A DNA stretch of 64,000 bases from Chitinophagaceae bacterium (lineage in GTDB: Bacteria > Bacteroidota > Bacteroidia > Chitinophagales > Chitinophagaceae): positions 496,001 through 560,000 of the forward strand of contig JADKAZ010000001.1 of the NCBI GenBank assembly GCA_016719015.1. Reading direction: 5' to 3'. This document shows positions 32,214 to 43,089 of the stretch, piece by piece (within the stretch, counting starts at the first letter, position 1; every line of letters begins with the position of its first letter). Position numbers and translations under genes: made by a program. Below the pieces are notes generated by a model that made no database searches, was not told where the DNA came from, and was given only the letters and a program-made list of their open reading frames with translations.

Positions 32214-33188
32214 ATGCTCAAGATTGGCGTTTTTGGTGTTGGACATTTAGGAAAATTTCACCTGAATAACTGGAAGGAAATCCCTGGTATTGAGCTGGTT
32301 GGTTTTTACGACCCTCATGATGACACTGCGAAATATGTTTCTGAAAAATATCAGCTTCCACGGTTTTTAGATGCTGATACATTATTAGATATCTGTGATG
32401 CAATTGATGTAGTAGCTCCTACTACTTTTCACTTTGAATTATGTGAAAAAGCCATCAAAAAGGGAAAACATGTTTTTGTAGAAAAACCATTGGCCAACAC
32501 GATGGAAGAAGCAAGACAGTTGGTGAAGCTGGTACAGGAATCGGGCATTAAATTCCAGGTGGGCCATGTAGAAAGATTCAACCCGGCATTCCTTGCTATA
32601 AAAGATATGCAGCTGAAACCCATGTTTATTGAAGTTCACAGGCTGGCACAATTCAATCCCAGAGGTACCGAAGTAAGTGTGATACTTGATTTAATGATTC
32701 ACGACATAGATATTATTCTCAGCATCGTAAAAAGTGATGTAAAAAGTATTTCTGCCAGTGGTGTTGGTGTGATGACAGAGACTCCAGATATAGCTAACGT
32801 AAGAATAGAATTTCACAACGGATGTGTAGCCAATCTTACCTCCAGCCGGATATCGATGAAGAAGATGAGAAAAATCCGACTGTTTCAAAAAGATTCTTAT
32901 ATCGGTATTGATTTCCTGAATAAAAAAACGGAGATCATTAAACTGAAAGAGCCGCAAGATTCGAATGTATTTGCATTTGACATAGAAACTCCCTCCGGAA
33001 AGAAAACCATTGCTATAGCCAATCCCATAGTACCAGAAGTCAATGCGATAAAGAAGGAATTGGAAGAGTTCAAAGACGCTATTCTTAATAACACCCGGAC
33101 TGTTGTATCAGAAATGGATGGCCTTGTGGCGATGGATGTAGCCCACCAGATATTAGATAAAATTGGCAATAATGTTATTTCACAGTAA
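32214..33188 (+). CDS. Gfo/Idh/MocA-family oxidoreductase
   Basis: A 324-residue NAD(P)-dependent oxidoreductase, probably acting on a nucleotide-sugar or sugar. The N-terminal Rossmann fold has GVFGVGHLGKFHLNNW and YDPHDD; the signature EKPLANTMEEA follows, with the catalytic Lys in the EKP motif. The C-terminal substrate domain has QVGHVERFNPAF and HDIDIIL. Its stop codon overlaps the start of the next gene by one base, so it is co-translated with a sugar transferase; a role in surface polysaccharide synthesis is likely. Confidence 0.88.
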   Translation: MLKIGVFGVGHLGKFHLNNWKEIPGIELVGFYDPHDDTAKYVSEKYQLPRFLDADTLLDICDAIDVVAPTTFHFELCEKAIKKGKHVFVEKPLANTMEEARQLVKLVQESGIKFQVGHVERFNPAFLAIKDMQLKPMFIEVHRLAQFNPRGTEVSVILDLMIHDIDIILSIVKSDVKSISASGVGVMTETPDIANVRIEFHNGCVANLTSSRISMKKMRKIRLFQKDSYIGIDFLNKKTEIIKLKEPQDSNVFAFDIETPSGKKTIAIANPIVPEVNAIKKELEEFKDAILNNTRTVVSEMDGLVAMDVAHQILDKIGNNVISQ

Positions 33189-34597
33189 TGAATTCAGGGA
33201 AACAAATACCTGTTGCCTGGTATGCAGTGATAGATTTTGTTGCCGCATCATTGGCATGGCTTCTCTTCTATTTCCTTCGCAGCAGTTTGCAGAATGATAA
33301 GGGTGCTTACCCTATCGGTTACCAATCATTGCTTTACATCTTTTTGGTAGTACCTGTAGGATGGCTGATTTTATATACCCTTGCTGGTACTTATAACCGG
33401 CTCTATAAGAAATCAAGGTTAGAAGAATTCACCATCACTTTTATTTGCAGCCTTATTGGATGTATTACATTATTCGTAGTATTTGTTTTGAATGACCCCC
33501 AGCAAGGAAGTTCCTACTTCTACACCGCCTTTGCCGCCTTACTGGGAATACATTTTATATTGACTTTCACCGGCAGGTGGCTCTTTCTTAATAAACTGAA
33601 ACGACAATTACTTTCCGGACAGGTGAAATTTAATACCCTGATGGTCGGCAGCCAGGAAAATGCTATTCGTATCTATAAACAAACAGAAAAGAATTTACAG
33701 GATGGCGGTTACCGGTATGTTGGTTTTGTAACACCCGATAACAATGGCAAGAATGGCATACATAAACTCATTCCAAAACTTGGATCAGTTAATGAACTGG
33801 AAACAATAATAGAAACTGAAAATATTAAACTGGTGGTGCTGGCCATGGAAAAATCAGAACAACCATTATTGGAAAATATTATCAACCGGCTCAGCGAAAA
33901 AGATGTGGAAGTAAAAATACAACCAGATACGTTGGATATTCTTTCTGGCTCTGTTAAAACCAGTAATGTGATGGGCGCAGCCCTTATCGACCTTCAAACT
34001 GGCCTGATGCCTGAATGGCAACAAAACATTAAACGGTTAATTGATATTAGTGTTGCCTTATTTGGAACCATTCTTTTATTTCCTCTTATGCTTTATGCAG
34101 CACTACGGGTAAAATTCTCATCCAATGGTTCTATATTTTTTTCGCAGGAGCGAATCGGGTACAAGGGCAAGCCTTTCAGCATGTATAAGTTTCGTTCGAT
34201 GATCAGTGATGCAGAAAAAGAAGGACCGGCTCTTTCTTCTGACAATGATTCCCGTATTACAAACTGGGGCAAAACAATGCGTAAATGGCGGATTGATGAA
34301 TTACCACAATTATGGAACATCCTGATTGGAGAAATGAGCCTGGTAGGCCCCAGACCTGAACGTCGTTTCTATATTGATCATATCATAGCACAGTATCCCT
34401 ATTATAAATACCTGCTAAAAGTAAAACCCGGACTGACCAGTTGGGGTATGGTGCAATTTGGCTATGCTGAAAATGTGGAGCAAATGATTGAGCGAAGTAA
34501 ATATGATCTGCTGTACATAGAAAACATCTCATTGGCACTTGATTTCAAAATAATGATTCATACACTGCGGATTATTTTTAAGGGGAAGGGTAAATAG
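33188..34597 (+). CDS. Undecaprenyl-phosphate sugar phosphotransferase (WbaP/WcaJ-like)
   Basis: Initiates polysaccharide repeat-unit assembly by moving a sugar-1-phosphate onto the lipid carrier. The 469-residue protein has four N-terminal membrane segments (about 10-135), a middle CoA/NAD-like binding domain (MVGSQENAIRIYKQ), one more membrane segment (about 280-303), and the bacterial sugar transferase core at about 275-469: KRLIDISVALFGTILLF, SIFFSQERIGYKGKPFSMYKFRSM, WRIDELPQLWNILIGEMSLVGPRPE. The overlap with the oxidoreductase gene (stop/start sharing one base) indicates an operon. The sugar is not known. Confidence 0.92.
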   Translation: MNSGKQIPVAWYAVIDFVAASLAWLLFYFLRSSLQNDKGAYPIGYQSLLYIFLVVPVGWLILYTLAGTYNRLYKKSRLEEFTITFICSLIGCITLFVVFVLNDPQQGSSYFYTAFAALLGIHFILTFTGRWLFLNKLKRQLLSGQVKFNTLMVGSQENAIRIYKQTEKNLQDGGYRYVGFVTPDNNGKNGIHKLIPKLGSVNELETIIETENIKLVVLAMEKSEQPLLENIINRLSEKDVEVKIQPDTLDILSGSVKTSNVMGAALIDLQTGLMPEWQQNIKRLIDISVALFGTILLFPLMLYAALRVKFSSNGSIFFSQERIGYKGKPFSMYKFRSMISDAEKEGPALSSDNDSRITNWGKTMRKWRIDELPQLWNILIGEMSLVGPRPERRFYIDHIIAQYPYYKYLLKVKPGLTSWGMVQFGYAENVEQMIERSKYDLLYIENISLALDFKIMIHTLRIIFKGKGK

Positions 34598-34604
34598 AGG
34601 TTTG

Positions 34605-35324
34605 CTATTTCATAAATTTTTTTCCCTCTTTATCTCTCAACATATACCTTAATCCCAGTTGCATTCCATAAAAATCACCAGTACCCCATTGCTTTGCCCG
34701 TTGATCATTATTGCCGCTTCCATCATTATAATAAATGTCATACTGAGTGATTCTCAAAAAACCTTTTTGATAAGTGGCAGCAAGGGACAACTTAAAACGC
34801 TTGGACATTTTATAGGAGATATCTAATCCCGTACTGAGCATAGGGAAAATCGGGGTAAAGTTTTTCTTTTCAGTCCCCCTTGTAACAGAATCTATACTTG
34901 GATTAAATGCAATTACAGAATACTCTACTTTATATAGTCCGGCTATCCCCAAACTACCACCTCCTTTTAGCCGAATTTCGAATTTATCTCCTTTAATGAC
35001 TGGGAAACACCATCTAACTATCAAGTGGCCTGCTATATTAGATGAGCTATAAGCAGCAAGATATTTACGTGTAGAATAATATTGTTGATAATTAGTAAAA
35101 GAAATATTAAACTCAAGTGAACTATTATTTTTATAATACTTGTTGACAGAAATAGAGGGAAAATAATTGTAGTTGGATTTTTGTTGATTACGGAAACCAG
35201 TTCCATAATCAATAGATCTATAACTCGACCAGAAGCGACCGAAATACATACATCCATCAATTTCTTGAGATTTGATTTTGGTAACACATAAAATTAAAAA
35301 AGATAAAAAGATATGTCTTATCAT
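34605..35324 (-). CDS. Outer-membrane beta-barrel-like protein of unknown function
   Basis: A 239-residue exported protein with a short signal peptide (MIRHIFLSFLILCVTKIKSQ). The remainder alternates aromatic and polar residues in strand-like blocks (NYNYFPSISVNKYY, SLEFNISFTNY, FKLSLAATYQKGF, GMQLGLRYMLRDKEG), ending in a typical barrel-like strand. No domain was recognised. It follows the broken lipoprotein gene by only 6 bases on the same strand, so they form one unit. Lower GC than its neighbours suggests an accessory origin. Confidence 0.55.
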   Translation of the reverse strand: MIRHIFLSFLILCVTKIKSQEIDGCMYFGRFWSSYRSIDYGTGFRNQQKSNYNYFPSISVNKYYKNNSSLEFNISFTNYQQYYSTRKYLAAYSSSNIAGHLIVRWCFPVIKGDKFEIRLKGGGSLGIAGLYKVEYSVIAFNPSIDSVTRGTEKKNFTPIFPMLSTGLDISYKMSKRFKLSLAATYQKGFLRITQYDIYYNDGSGNNDQRAKQWGTGDFYGMQLGLRYMLRDKEGKKFMK

Positions 35325-35330
35325 AATTAA

Positions 35331-36912
<1,582 letters not shown>

Positions 36913-36926
<14 letters not shown>

Positions 36927-36945
36927 AGAAAAAAGATTAATTTTG
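36913..36945 (+). promoter_or_regulatory. Candidate promoter of the M1 peptidase gene
   Basis: TTG (36913), 22 bases, TAATTTTG (36938-36945), about 32 bases before the start. The spacing is longer than usual. Confidence 0.3.
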
Positions 36946-36977
36946 AAATACATTGTAAACTACATTGCAAAAATCAA

Positions 36978-39821
36978 ATGACAAAATATTTTTTACTCTT
37001 TTTATTCTTAACTGGTAAAAATGCCTTTACGCAGTCAAATTCACAATACTGGCAACAACAAGTCAACTATATTATTGATGTGTCATTGAATGATAAGGAA
37101 CACACATTAGATGGCTTTGAAAGAATTGAATATATCAACAACTCACCTGACACACTTAAATTCATCTGGTTTCATCTTTGGCCCAATGCTTACAAGAATG
37201 ATAAAACAGCCTTTACGGACCAGGTGCTGGAGAATGGAAGTACGAAATTTTATTTCTCCGATAAAGAAGATAAAGGATACATCAACCGGCTGGACTTTAA
37301 GGTTAATAACATAACTGCTGCCACTGAAGATCATCCGCAGCATATTGATATTGTAAAAATAATTTTACCTGCTCCTCTTCCTCCCGCACAAAAACTCATC
37401 ATCACTACTCCTTTTCATGTGAAGCTGCCTTATAATTTTTCAAGAGGCGGGCATGATGGACAAAGCTACCAGGCCACCCAATGGTATCCCAAACCGGCAG
37501 TATATGATAAAGATGGGTGGCACCCGATGCCTTACCTGGACCAGGGAGAATTTTACAGTGAATTTGGAAGTTTTGATGTAAGCATCACGGTACCTGAAAA
37601 TTATGTAGTGGCAGCAACAGGTGAAATACAAAATACAGCCGAAAAAGAATGGCTGAAAACAAGAACTTCTTTTACCTGGGAGCCGGTCAAAGGAAAGGAG
37701 AAAACAACTGGCGGGCAGCTAAAAACCACCTACCAACTTTTCCCAACGTCTGCGAATCAAAAGAAAACTTTACAATACAAACAAATTAACATCCACGACT
37801 TTGCCTGGTTTGCCGATAAACGCTTTATTGTCAACTATGATACTTGCCGTCTTGCTACAGGCAAAGTAATTGATGTAGTTACTTATTACACACCTCAATA
37901 TAAAAGCACCTGGAATAATAGTGTTCAAAATTCTAAAGATGCAGTACGGCATTATTCCACTTTGGTGGGAGACTATCCTTATAATATTGTACAGGTAGTA
38001 CAAGGCCCTGAAAGTTTTGGTGGCGGTATGGAATATCCAACAATCACCGTCATTTCTCCCGGGGGCTCAGCAAAAGATTTAGATAACACTATCACACATG
38101 AAATCGGCCACAATTGGTTTTATGGAATTCTTGCCAGCAATGAACGTAAGCATCCCTGGATGGATGAAGGAATGAATAGTTACTACGATGATAAATATAA
38201 AAAAGCTAAATACGGCGAACAGGTAAAACTTGAGCGGTTAGCATTTGAGACAAAATCGGTTACTAAAACTGATCAGCCGATAGAACTCTCTTCAGAAAAA
38301 TATAGCGAAGCCAACTATGGCCTGGTAGCCTATTATAAGACTGCTGAATGGGTGCGTTACCTGGAATCGCAATTAGGAACAGCCGTTTTTGATAAAGCCA
38401 TGCAGGAATATTTCCGCCGCTGGCAATTCAAACATCCGCAGCCCGAAGATTTTAAAAAAGTAATGGAAGAAAGTAGTGGTAAAAATCTTGATTCTGTTTT
38501 TTCCTATTTATACAAAACAGGGACATTACCTAATCAGTACCGGAAAGGCATCAAAGCCGCTTTTATTGGCAGCATAAAATCACTGACTGATTACGGTAAA
38601 AAACCAACGAAAGATTTGATTCTTTTTGGTCCGGCTATTGGTGCTAATACTTATGATAAATTGATGCTTGGTGTTTTCGTAACCAATATGAAACTGCCAC
38701 CTCCAAATTTCCAATTCCTGATCGCACCAATGTATGCCACCGGTTCGAAAAAAATAACCGGACTTGGATTTGCTTCTTATAGTTTTTATCCTAATTCGTT
38801 ATTCAAAACGATTGATGTTGGGGTAAGTGCTGCTACATTTACAGCAGACCAGTTTACAGATAGCGATGGAAATAAAAGCTTTTTCGGTTTTACTAAAATA
38901 GTACCCGGTATCAAACTTGCATTAAAAGAAAAAGATCCCCGAAGCAACTTTAACCGGTTTATTCAATTCAAAACATTCCTGATAAATGAAGATGGCCTTC
39001 GTTTTTTCCGTGACACGGTTATTACACAACCCGGGCCTGATACAACTATCTCTACCAAATACAGAACCATCAGTGAAAACAGGACACTGAACCAGCTACG
39101 TTTTGTTGTAGAGAATAACAGGGTGCTTTATCCTTACCGGGGTGAATTAAAAATTGAACAGGGCAAAGATTTCATCCGGACTGCCTTTACCGGTAAGTAC
39201 TTCTTTAACTATGTAAAAGAAGGAGGACTTGATGTTCGTCTCTTTGCAGGTAAATTCTTTTACATGGGCTCAAGAACCACTACCAAACAATTTGCAACAG
39301 ACCGTTATCATTTGAATATGACTGGTGCTAATGGTTATGAGGATTATACTTACAGTGATTATTTTGCAGGCCGAAATGAATTTGAAGGTTTTCTAAGCCA
39401 GCAAATAATGGTGAGAGACGGCGGATTTAAAGTAAGAACTGATTTACTGGCAGATAAGGTAGCCAAAACAGATGATTGGCTGATAGCGGCGAATTTCAGT
39501 ACTACCATTCCTGATGGAATCAATCCTTTAAGTTTATTACCGGTTAAAATACCACTGAAATTCTTCTTTGATATTGGCACTTATGCAGAATCATGGAAAC
39601 AAAAATCCACCACAGACCGTTTTCTATTTGATATGGGCCTGCATATTCCAATAATGAAAGAAACTGTAAATATTTATATACCGCTACTCTACAGCAGTGT
39701 TTACAGAGACTATATACAATCGACCCTTGCCAAAAAAGAACGATTTTGGAAGAAAATTTCCTTTTCCATTGATATTTCGAATTTCAGTTTCCGTAAAATT
39801 GACCGCAATTATAATTTCTGA
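36978..39821 (+). CDS. M1-family metallopeptidase with large C-terminal extension
   Basis: A zinc aminopeptidase-like protein of 947 residues with a signal peptide (MTKYFLLFLFLTGKNAFTQ). Residues about 25-200 correspond to the M1 N-terminal beta domain; the catalytic part has GPESFGGGMEYPT (GAMEN-like) and the zinc site H374-E375-x-x-H378 with the third ligand E397 (HEIGHNWFYG...WMDEGMN). The C-terminal ~420 residues are beta-rich, lack the typical ERAP-type helical domain, and show repeated aromatic strands, ending KISFSIDISNFSFRKIDRNYNF. Location is probably periplasmic or outer-membrane associated. Its stop codon shares one base with the start of the acetyltransferase gene. Confidence 0.88.
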   Translation: MTKYFLLFLFLTGKNAFTQSNSQYWQQQVNYIIDVSLNDKEHTLDGFERIEYINNSPDTLKFIWFHLWPNAYKNDKTAFTDQVLENGSTKFYFSDKEDKGYINRLDFKVNNITAATEDHPQHIDIVKIILPAPLPPAQKLIITTPFHVKLPYNFSRGGHDGQSYQATQWYPKPAVYDKDGWHPMPYLDQGEFYSEFGSFDVSITVPENYVVAATGEIQNTAEKEWLKTRTSFTWEPVKGKEKTTGGQLKTTYQLFPTSANQKKTLQYKQINIHDFAWFADKRFIVNYDTCRLATGKVIDVVTYYTPQYKSTWNNSVQNSKDAVRHYSTLVGDYPYNIVQVVQGPESFGGGMEYPTITVISPGGSAKDLDNTITHEIGHNWFYGILASNERKHPWMDEGMNSYYDDKYKKAKYGEQVKLERLAFETKSVTKTDQPIELSSEKYSEANYGLVAYYKTAEWVRYLESQLGTAVFDKAMQEYFRRWQFKHPQPEDFKKVMEESSGKNLDSVFSYLYKTGTLPNQYRKGIKAAFIGSIKSLTDYGKKPTKDLILFGPAIGANTYDKLMLGVFVTNMKLPPPNFQFLIAPMYATGSKKITGLGFASYSFYPNSLFKTIDVGVSAATFTADQFTDSDGNKSFFGFTKIVPGIKLALKEKDPRSNFNRFIQFKTFLINEDGLRFFRDTVITQPGPDTTISTKYRTISENRTLNQLRFVVENNRVLYPYRGELKIEQGKDFIRTAFTGKYFFNYVKEGGLDVRLFAGKFFYMGSRTTTKQFATDRYHLNMTGANGYEDYTYSDYFAGRNEFEGFLSQQIMVRDGGFKVRTDLLADKVAKTDDWLIAANFSTTIPDGINPLSLLPVKIPLKFFFDIGTYAESWKQKSTTDRFLFDMGLHIPIMKETVNIYIPLLYSSVYRDYIQSTLAKKERFWKKISFSIDISNFSFRKIDRNYNF

Positions 39822-40741
39822 TGAGCGGTGCATCCAACATACAGTACCTCACCCACCAACAAATAGATAAAACCCGATGGGATGATTGTATTGCGACTGC
39901 TAACAATGGTCTGATCTATGGCTATTCCTTCTATCTTGATGTAATGACTGAACATTGGGATGCTTTAGTATTGAATGATTACGAAACAGTAATGCCTTTA
40001 ACGTGGAAGAAGAAGTATGGTATCAGCTATTTGTACCAGCCGTTTCTCACAGCACAATTGGGCGTATTTGGAAAAAATATTACAAAAGAACAGCTTGAAA
40101 CTTTTATAGATTTAATTCCCTCTCATTTCAAATTCGTAGAAATAAATCTTAACAGCGGTAATGCTTTAGCCATCCCGGCAGGCTTTTTTTCTGTCCGGAG
40201 TAATTATATTCTTAAACTGGACAAATCGTACAAAGATATCTATCAAAATTACCGGGAGAATATCCAACGAAATATAAAAAAAGCAATACAATTGGGTTGT
40301 ACAATAGAAAAGGATTTTGACGCAGAGAAAGTAATTGAATTAGCCGTCCAGCAAATGAAAAGCCAGGGACAGGAAACGGCTGAAAATATTGAACGGTTCA
40401 GAAACCTCTATCAGCATCTTCATGACCGGCAAATGGCGATGACGTATGGAATTTCGCTTAAGAACGAATTACTGGCATCTTGTATTTTCTTCTTCTCCCA
40501 TCAAAGGGCTTATTACATCCTTGTTGGAAACAGCCCAAACGGAAAAACGATCGGTGCATCACATATGTTGATTGACGCTTTTATAAAAGATTATTCCGGG
40601 AAAAATATTGTGCTGGATTTTGAAGGTTCTGACATTCCCAGCCTTGCTTTTTTTTACAGCAGTTTTGGAGCAGTGCATGAAACCTACCCGGCACTAAAAA
40701 TAAACCGGCTCCCCTTTTATTTAAAATGGATGAAGAAGTAA
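39821..40741 (+). CDS. GNAT/FemAB-like acyltransferase
   Basis: A 306-residue protein of the acetyltransferase_6 (FemAB-related) type. The N-terminal part (DDCIATANNGLIYGYSFYLD, VMPLTWKKKYGISYLYQPF) and the C-terminal acyl-CoA-binding half (YRENIQRNIKKAIQLG, GASHMLIDAFIKDY) fit the double-GNAT FemAB/BioF2-like family. No catalytic residue can be assigned. It begins one base inside the stop codon of the M1 peptidase gene and abuts the convergent ispD gene. Substrate unknown. Confidence 0.72.
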   Translation: MSGASNIQYLTHQQIDKTRWDDCIATANNGLIYGYSFYLDVMTEHWDALVLNDYETVMPLTWKKKYGISYLYQPFLTAQLGVFGKNITKEQLETFIDLIPSHFKFVEINLNSGNALAIPAGFFSVRSNYILKLDKSYKDIYQNYRENIQRNIKKAIQLGCTIEKDFDAEKVIELAVQQMKSQGQETAENIERFRNLYQHLHDRQMAMTYGISLKNELLASCIFFFSHQRAYYILVGNSPNGKTIGASHMLIDAFIKDYSGKNIVLDFEGSDIPSLAFFYSSFGAVHETYPALKINRLPFYLKWMKK

Positions 40742-41407
40742 TTATACATTAATAATACTTTCCGCAATCAGCAAATCAATGGGTCTTGTAATTTTAATAT
40801 TGTTCTCCTCTCCTTCCACCAGTGATACTTTCATACCATACGCTTCTACTACCGTTGCTTCATCCGTAAACTTATCCTTGTAGTCAATCTGGAAAGCAGG
40901 CAACAATATTTTACTATGAAAAGTTTGTGGTGTCTGAATCAGCATTACGTTATTTCTGTCGTAAGCTTCGTTACCTTCTTCTGTCACTAACCGGATACTG
41001 TCTTTGGAAATGATAGCCGGAATAGCTGTTCCTGTTTCTACTGCCTGTGCGTAGCAACGATGAATTAATTCTTTTGATAAAAGGCAACGGACTCCATCAT
41101 GCACAAAAATGATTGCCTCATCGTCCACCAATGCCAGACCATTTTTTACTGACTGAAACCGGGTATCGCCACCGGCGGTAATTTTTATCCTTTCTTTATC
41201 AAAATATGCATCAATGATCTCCTGGCCCATGTCAGTAAATTCGACAGGTAATACAAGTATAATTTGTAAATCAGTATACGATTCCAGAAAAGTCTTTAGT
41301 GTGTAATAAAGTACCGGTTTGTCTTTTAGCAATATGAATTGCTTGGGAAGACTTCTTCCCATTCTTGTTCCTGTGCCACCAGCTACGATTATAGCATATT
41401 TGTTCAT
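40742..41407 (-). CDS. ispD: 2-C-methyl-D-erythritol 4-phosphate cytidylyltransferase
   Basis: Third enzyme of the MEP isoprenoid pathway. The 221-residue nucleotidyltransferase starts with IIVAGGTGTRMGRSLPKQF, the CTP-binding signature of IspD, followed by VLPVEFTD, GGDTRFQSVKNGL and HDGVRCLLS, and TPQTFHS with the conserved Gln-Thr-Pro region. The motifs agree with IspD rather than with the related TarI enzymes, although these two cannot be fully separated without a search. It is followed upstream by the isoaspartyl peptidase gene on the same strand, 7 bases away. Confidence 0.9.
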   Translation of the reverse strand: MNKYAIIVAGGTGTRMGRSLPKQFILLKDKPVLYYTLKTFLESYTDLQIILVLPVEFTDMGQEIIDAYFDKERIKITAGGDTRFQSVKNGLALVDDEAIIFVHDGVRCLLSKELIHRCYAQAVETGTAIPAIISKDSIRLVTEEGNEAYDRNNVMLIQTPQTFHSKILLPAFQIDYKDKFTDEATVVEAYGMKVSLVEGEENNIKITRPIDLLIAESIINV

Positions 41408-41414
41408 TATCTAT

Positions 41415-42347
41415 CTACTTATAGATTGCAATAATATTTTTACCGCTACTATTTTTCATTCCCCTGTACATTCCTTCACTATTAAATACCATTGCAGTAT
41501 TTCCGTTTGCATCTACCCCTATCATCCCGCCTTCACCATCCATCTTTATCAGTTTATCATGCACTACTACATTCATGGCCTCCTCTAATGATAGTCCTTT
41601 GTATTCCATCAGGCAGCTAACGTCGTAGGCCGTAACTGCCCGGATGAATGGTTCGCCATGGCCGGTACAGCTGATTGCACAGGTTTTATTATTTGCATAG
41701 GTTCCTGCCCCAATGATCGGGCTATCCCCTACTCTTCCAAACTGTTTATTCGTCATACCACCGGTACTTGTTGCAGCAGCAATATTTCCATGCTTATCTA
41801 ATGCAGCAGCACCAACTGTTCCAAATTTTTTATCTGTCAAACTTACATTATGATCTAATGCAGCCTCATCTGAATCCTGCATCTGTTTCCATTGATCGTA
41901 GCGAAATGGAGAAAAGAAATAATCATCGGGTTCTGTTTTGATACCATTAAGTATCGCAAAATCATAAGCACCTTTCCCGTTTAGCATTACATGCTGGCTC
42001 TTGGTCATAACAGTATAAGCCAGTTCCACGGGATTTCGGATATTCCGGACAGCAGATACTGCACCAGCCATCAGTGTTTTACCTTCCATGATAGAAGCAT
42101 CCATTTCCTGGCTGCCATCTTTGGCAAATACAGAGCCCTTACCAGCATTAAATAGAATGCAATCTTCCAGTGACATCACCGCTGCTTTAACTGCTTCCAA
42201 CGAAGAGCCCCCGTTTTCAAGCAGGCCATAGCCAACCTCCAGAGCCTCCTGCAAAGCTAACAGGTAAGCCTTTTCCAAATCAGGTGTCATGACTGAACGC
42301 AGAATAGTACCTGCGCCTCCGTGAATAACCAGTGAAATTTTTGACAT
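41415..42347 (-). CDS. Isoaspartyl peptidase/L-asparaginase (Ntn hydrolase)
   Basis: A 310-residue plant-type asparaginase that self-cleaves before the nucleophile. The N-terminal HGGAGT motif, the FNAGKGSVFA segment and the cleavage site G176-T177 in KKFGTVGAA identify the family; T177 is the catalytic nucleophile. The downstream ATSTGGMTNKQFGRVGDSPIIGAG is typical. No signal peptide is seen, so it is cytoplasmic and probably recycles isoaspartyl dipeptides. The 8-base gap suggests co-transcription with ispD. Confidence 0.92.
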   Translation of the reverse strand: MSKISLVIHGGAGTILRSVMTPDLEKAYLLALQEALEVGYGLLENGGSSLEAVKAAVMSLEDCILFNAGKGSVFAKDGSQEMDASIMEGKTLMAGAVSAVRNIRNPVELAYTVMTKSQHVMLNGKGAYDFAILNGIKTEPDDYFFSPFRYDQWKQMQDSDEAALDHNVSLTDKKFGTVGAAALDKHGNIAAATSTGGMTNKQFGRVGDSPIIGAGTYANNKTCAISCTGHGEPFIRAVTAYDVSCLMEYKGLSLEEAMNVVVHDKLIKMDGEGGMIGVDANGNTAMVFNSEGMYRGMKNSSGKNIIAIYK

Positions 42348-42414
42348 ACGGGTAAATGGGTATTAAAAGACAGACGAAATTAAGTATTTTGGAATCGAAA
42401 TAATTTTACTTTTC

Positions 42415-43089
42415 ATGCTGAAAAGAAAGCTTACAATACCTGAATTTGCTTTATTACTGGCAAACCTGCTCCCCGTATTCGGGGTATGGTTTCTTGGATG
42501 GAGTACAACGGAAGCCTTTATTGTCTATGCATTGGAAACCCTGATAGTTGGCTTTTTAACTATATTGAAAATGCTGATTGTAACATTTACACGGCATAGA
42601 GACGAATGGCCTGCCAATGGAAAAGTGACCCAGCAAAGTGGTTTCTTTTTTATCTTCTTTTTTATCTTTCACTTTGGTTTATTCGCATTAGTGCAAACAA
42701 CTATTTTTTCGCAGTCTGCCGGTATTACCCCCCCAGGAAGCGGCATGATGCATTTTTTCTTTAATTGGTATACTTATATTAATGAGGATATAGCTTATAT
42801 GCTTGGAGCCTTCATTGTGGGTTACATTGCAAAGAGCTTTATTCCATTTATCATCAATGGTGAGTATAAAACTGTGCCATTGATAGTTCTTATGTTTCAG
42901 CCATATGGACGCATCTTCATACAACAATTTACTGTTATTATTGGTAGTATGTTCCTTACCCTGGGGCTTGGTAAAGTGTTTATTTTGATTTTCGCCTTAA
43001 TAAAAATCGCTTTTGAACTATGGATTGATTATGACAGACTGTTGGGCAAGACCATGAGTGATATGAAAAAGAACTCATCCCAGAAGTAA
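42415..43089 (+). CDS. DUF6498-like integral membrane protein
   Basis: A 224-residue protein with about five or six membrane segments (for example LLLANLLPVFGVWFLG, IVYALETLIVGFLTIL, GFFFIFFFIFHFGLFAL, FTVIIGSMFLTLGLGKVF). The overall layout matches the DUF6498 family, which has no known function. The last residues are hydrophilic (DMKKNSSQK). It overlaps the convergent heptose kinase-like gene by 15 bases. Confidence 0.6.
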   Translation: MLKRKLTIPEFALLLANLLPVFGVWFLGWSTTEAFIVYALETLIVGFLTILKMLIVTFTRHRDEWPANGKVTQQSGFFFIFFFIFHFGLFALVQTTIFSQSAGITPPGSGMMHFFFNWYTYINEDIAYMLGAFIVGYIAKSFIPFIINGEYKTVPLIVLMFQPYGRIFIQQFTVIIGSMFLTLGLGKVFILIFALIKIAFELWIDYDRLLGKTMSDMKKNSSQK

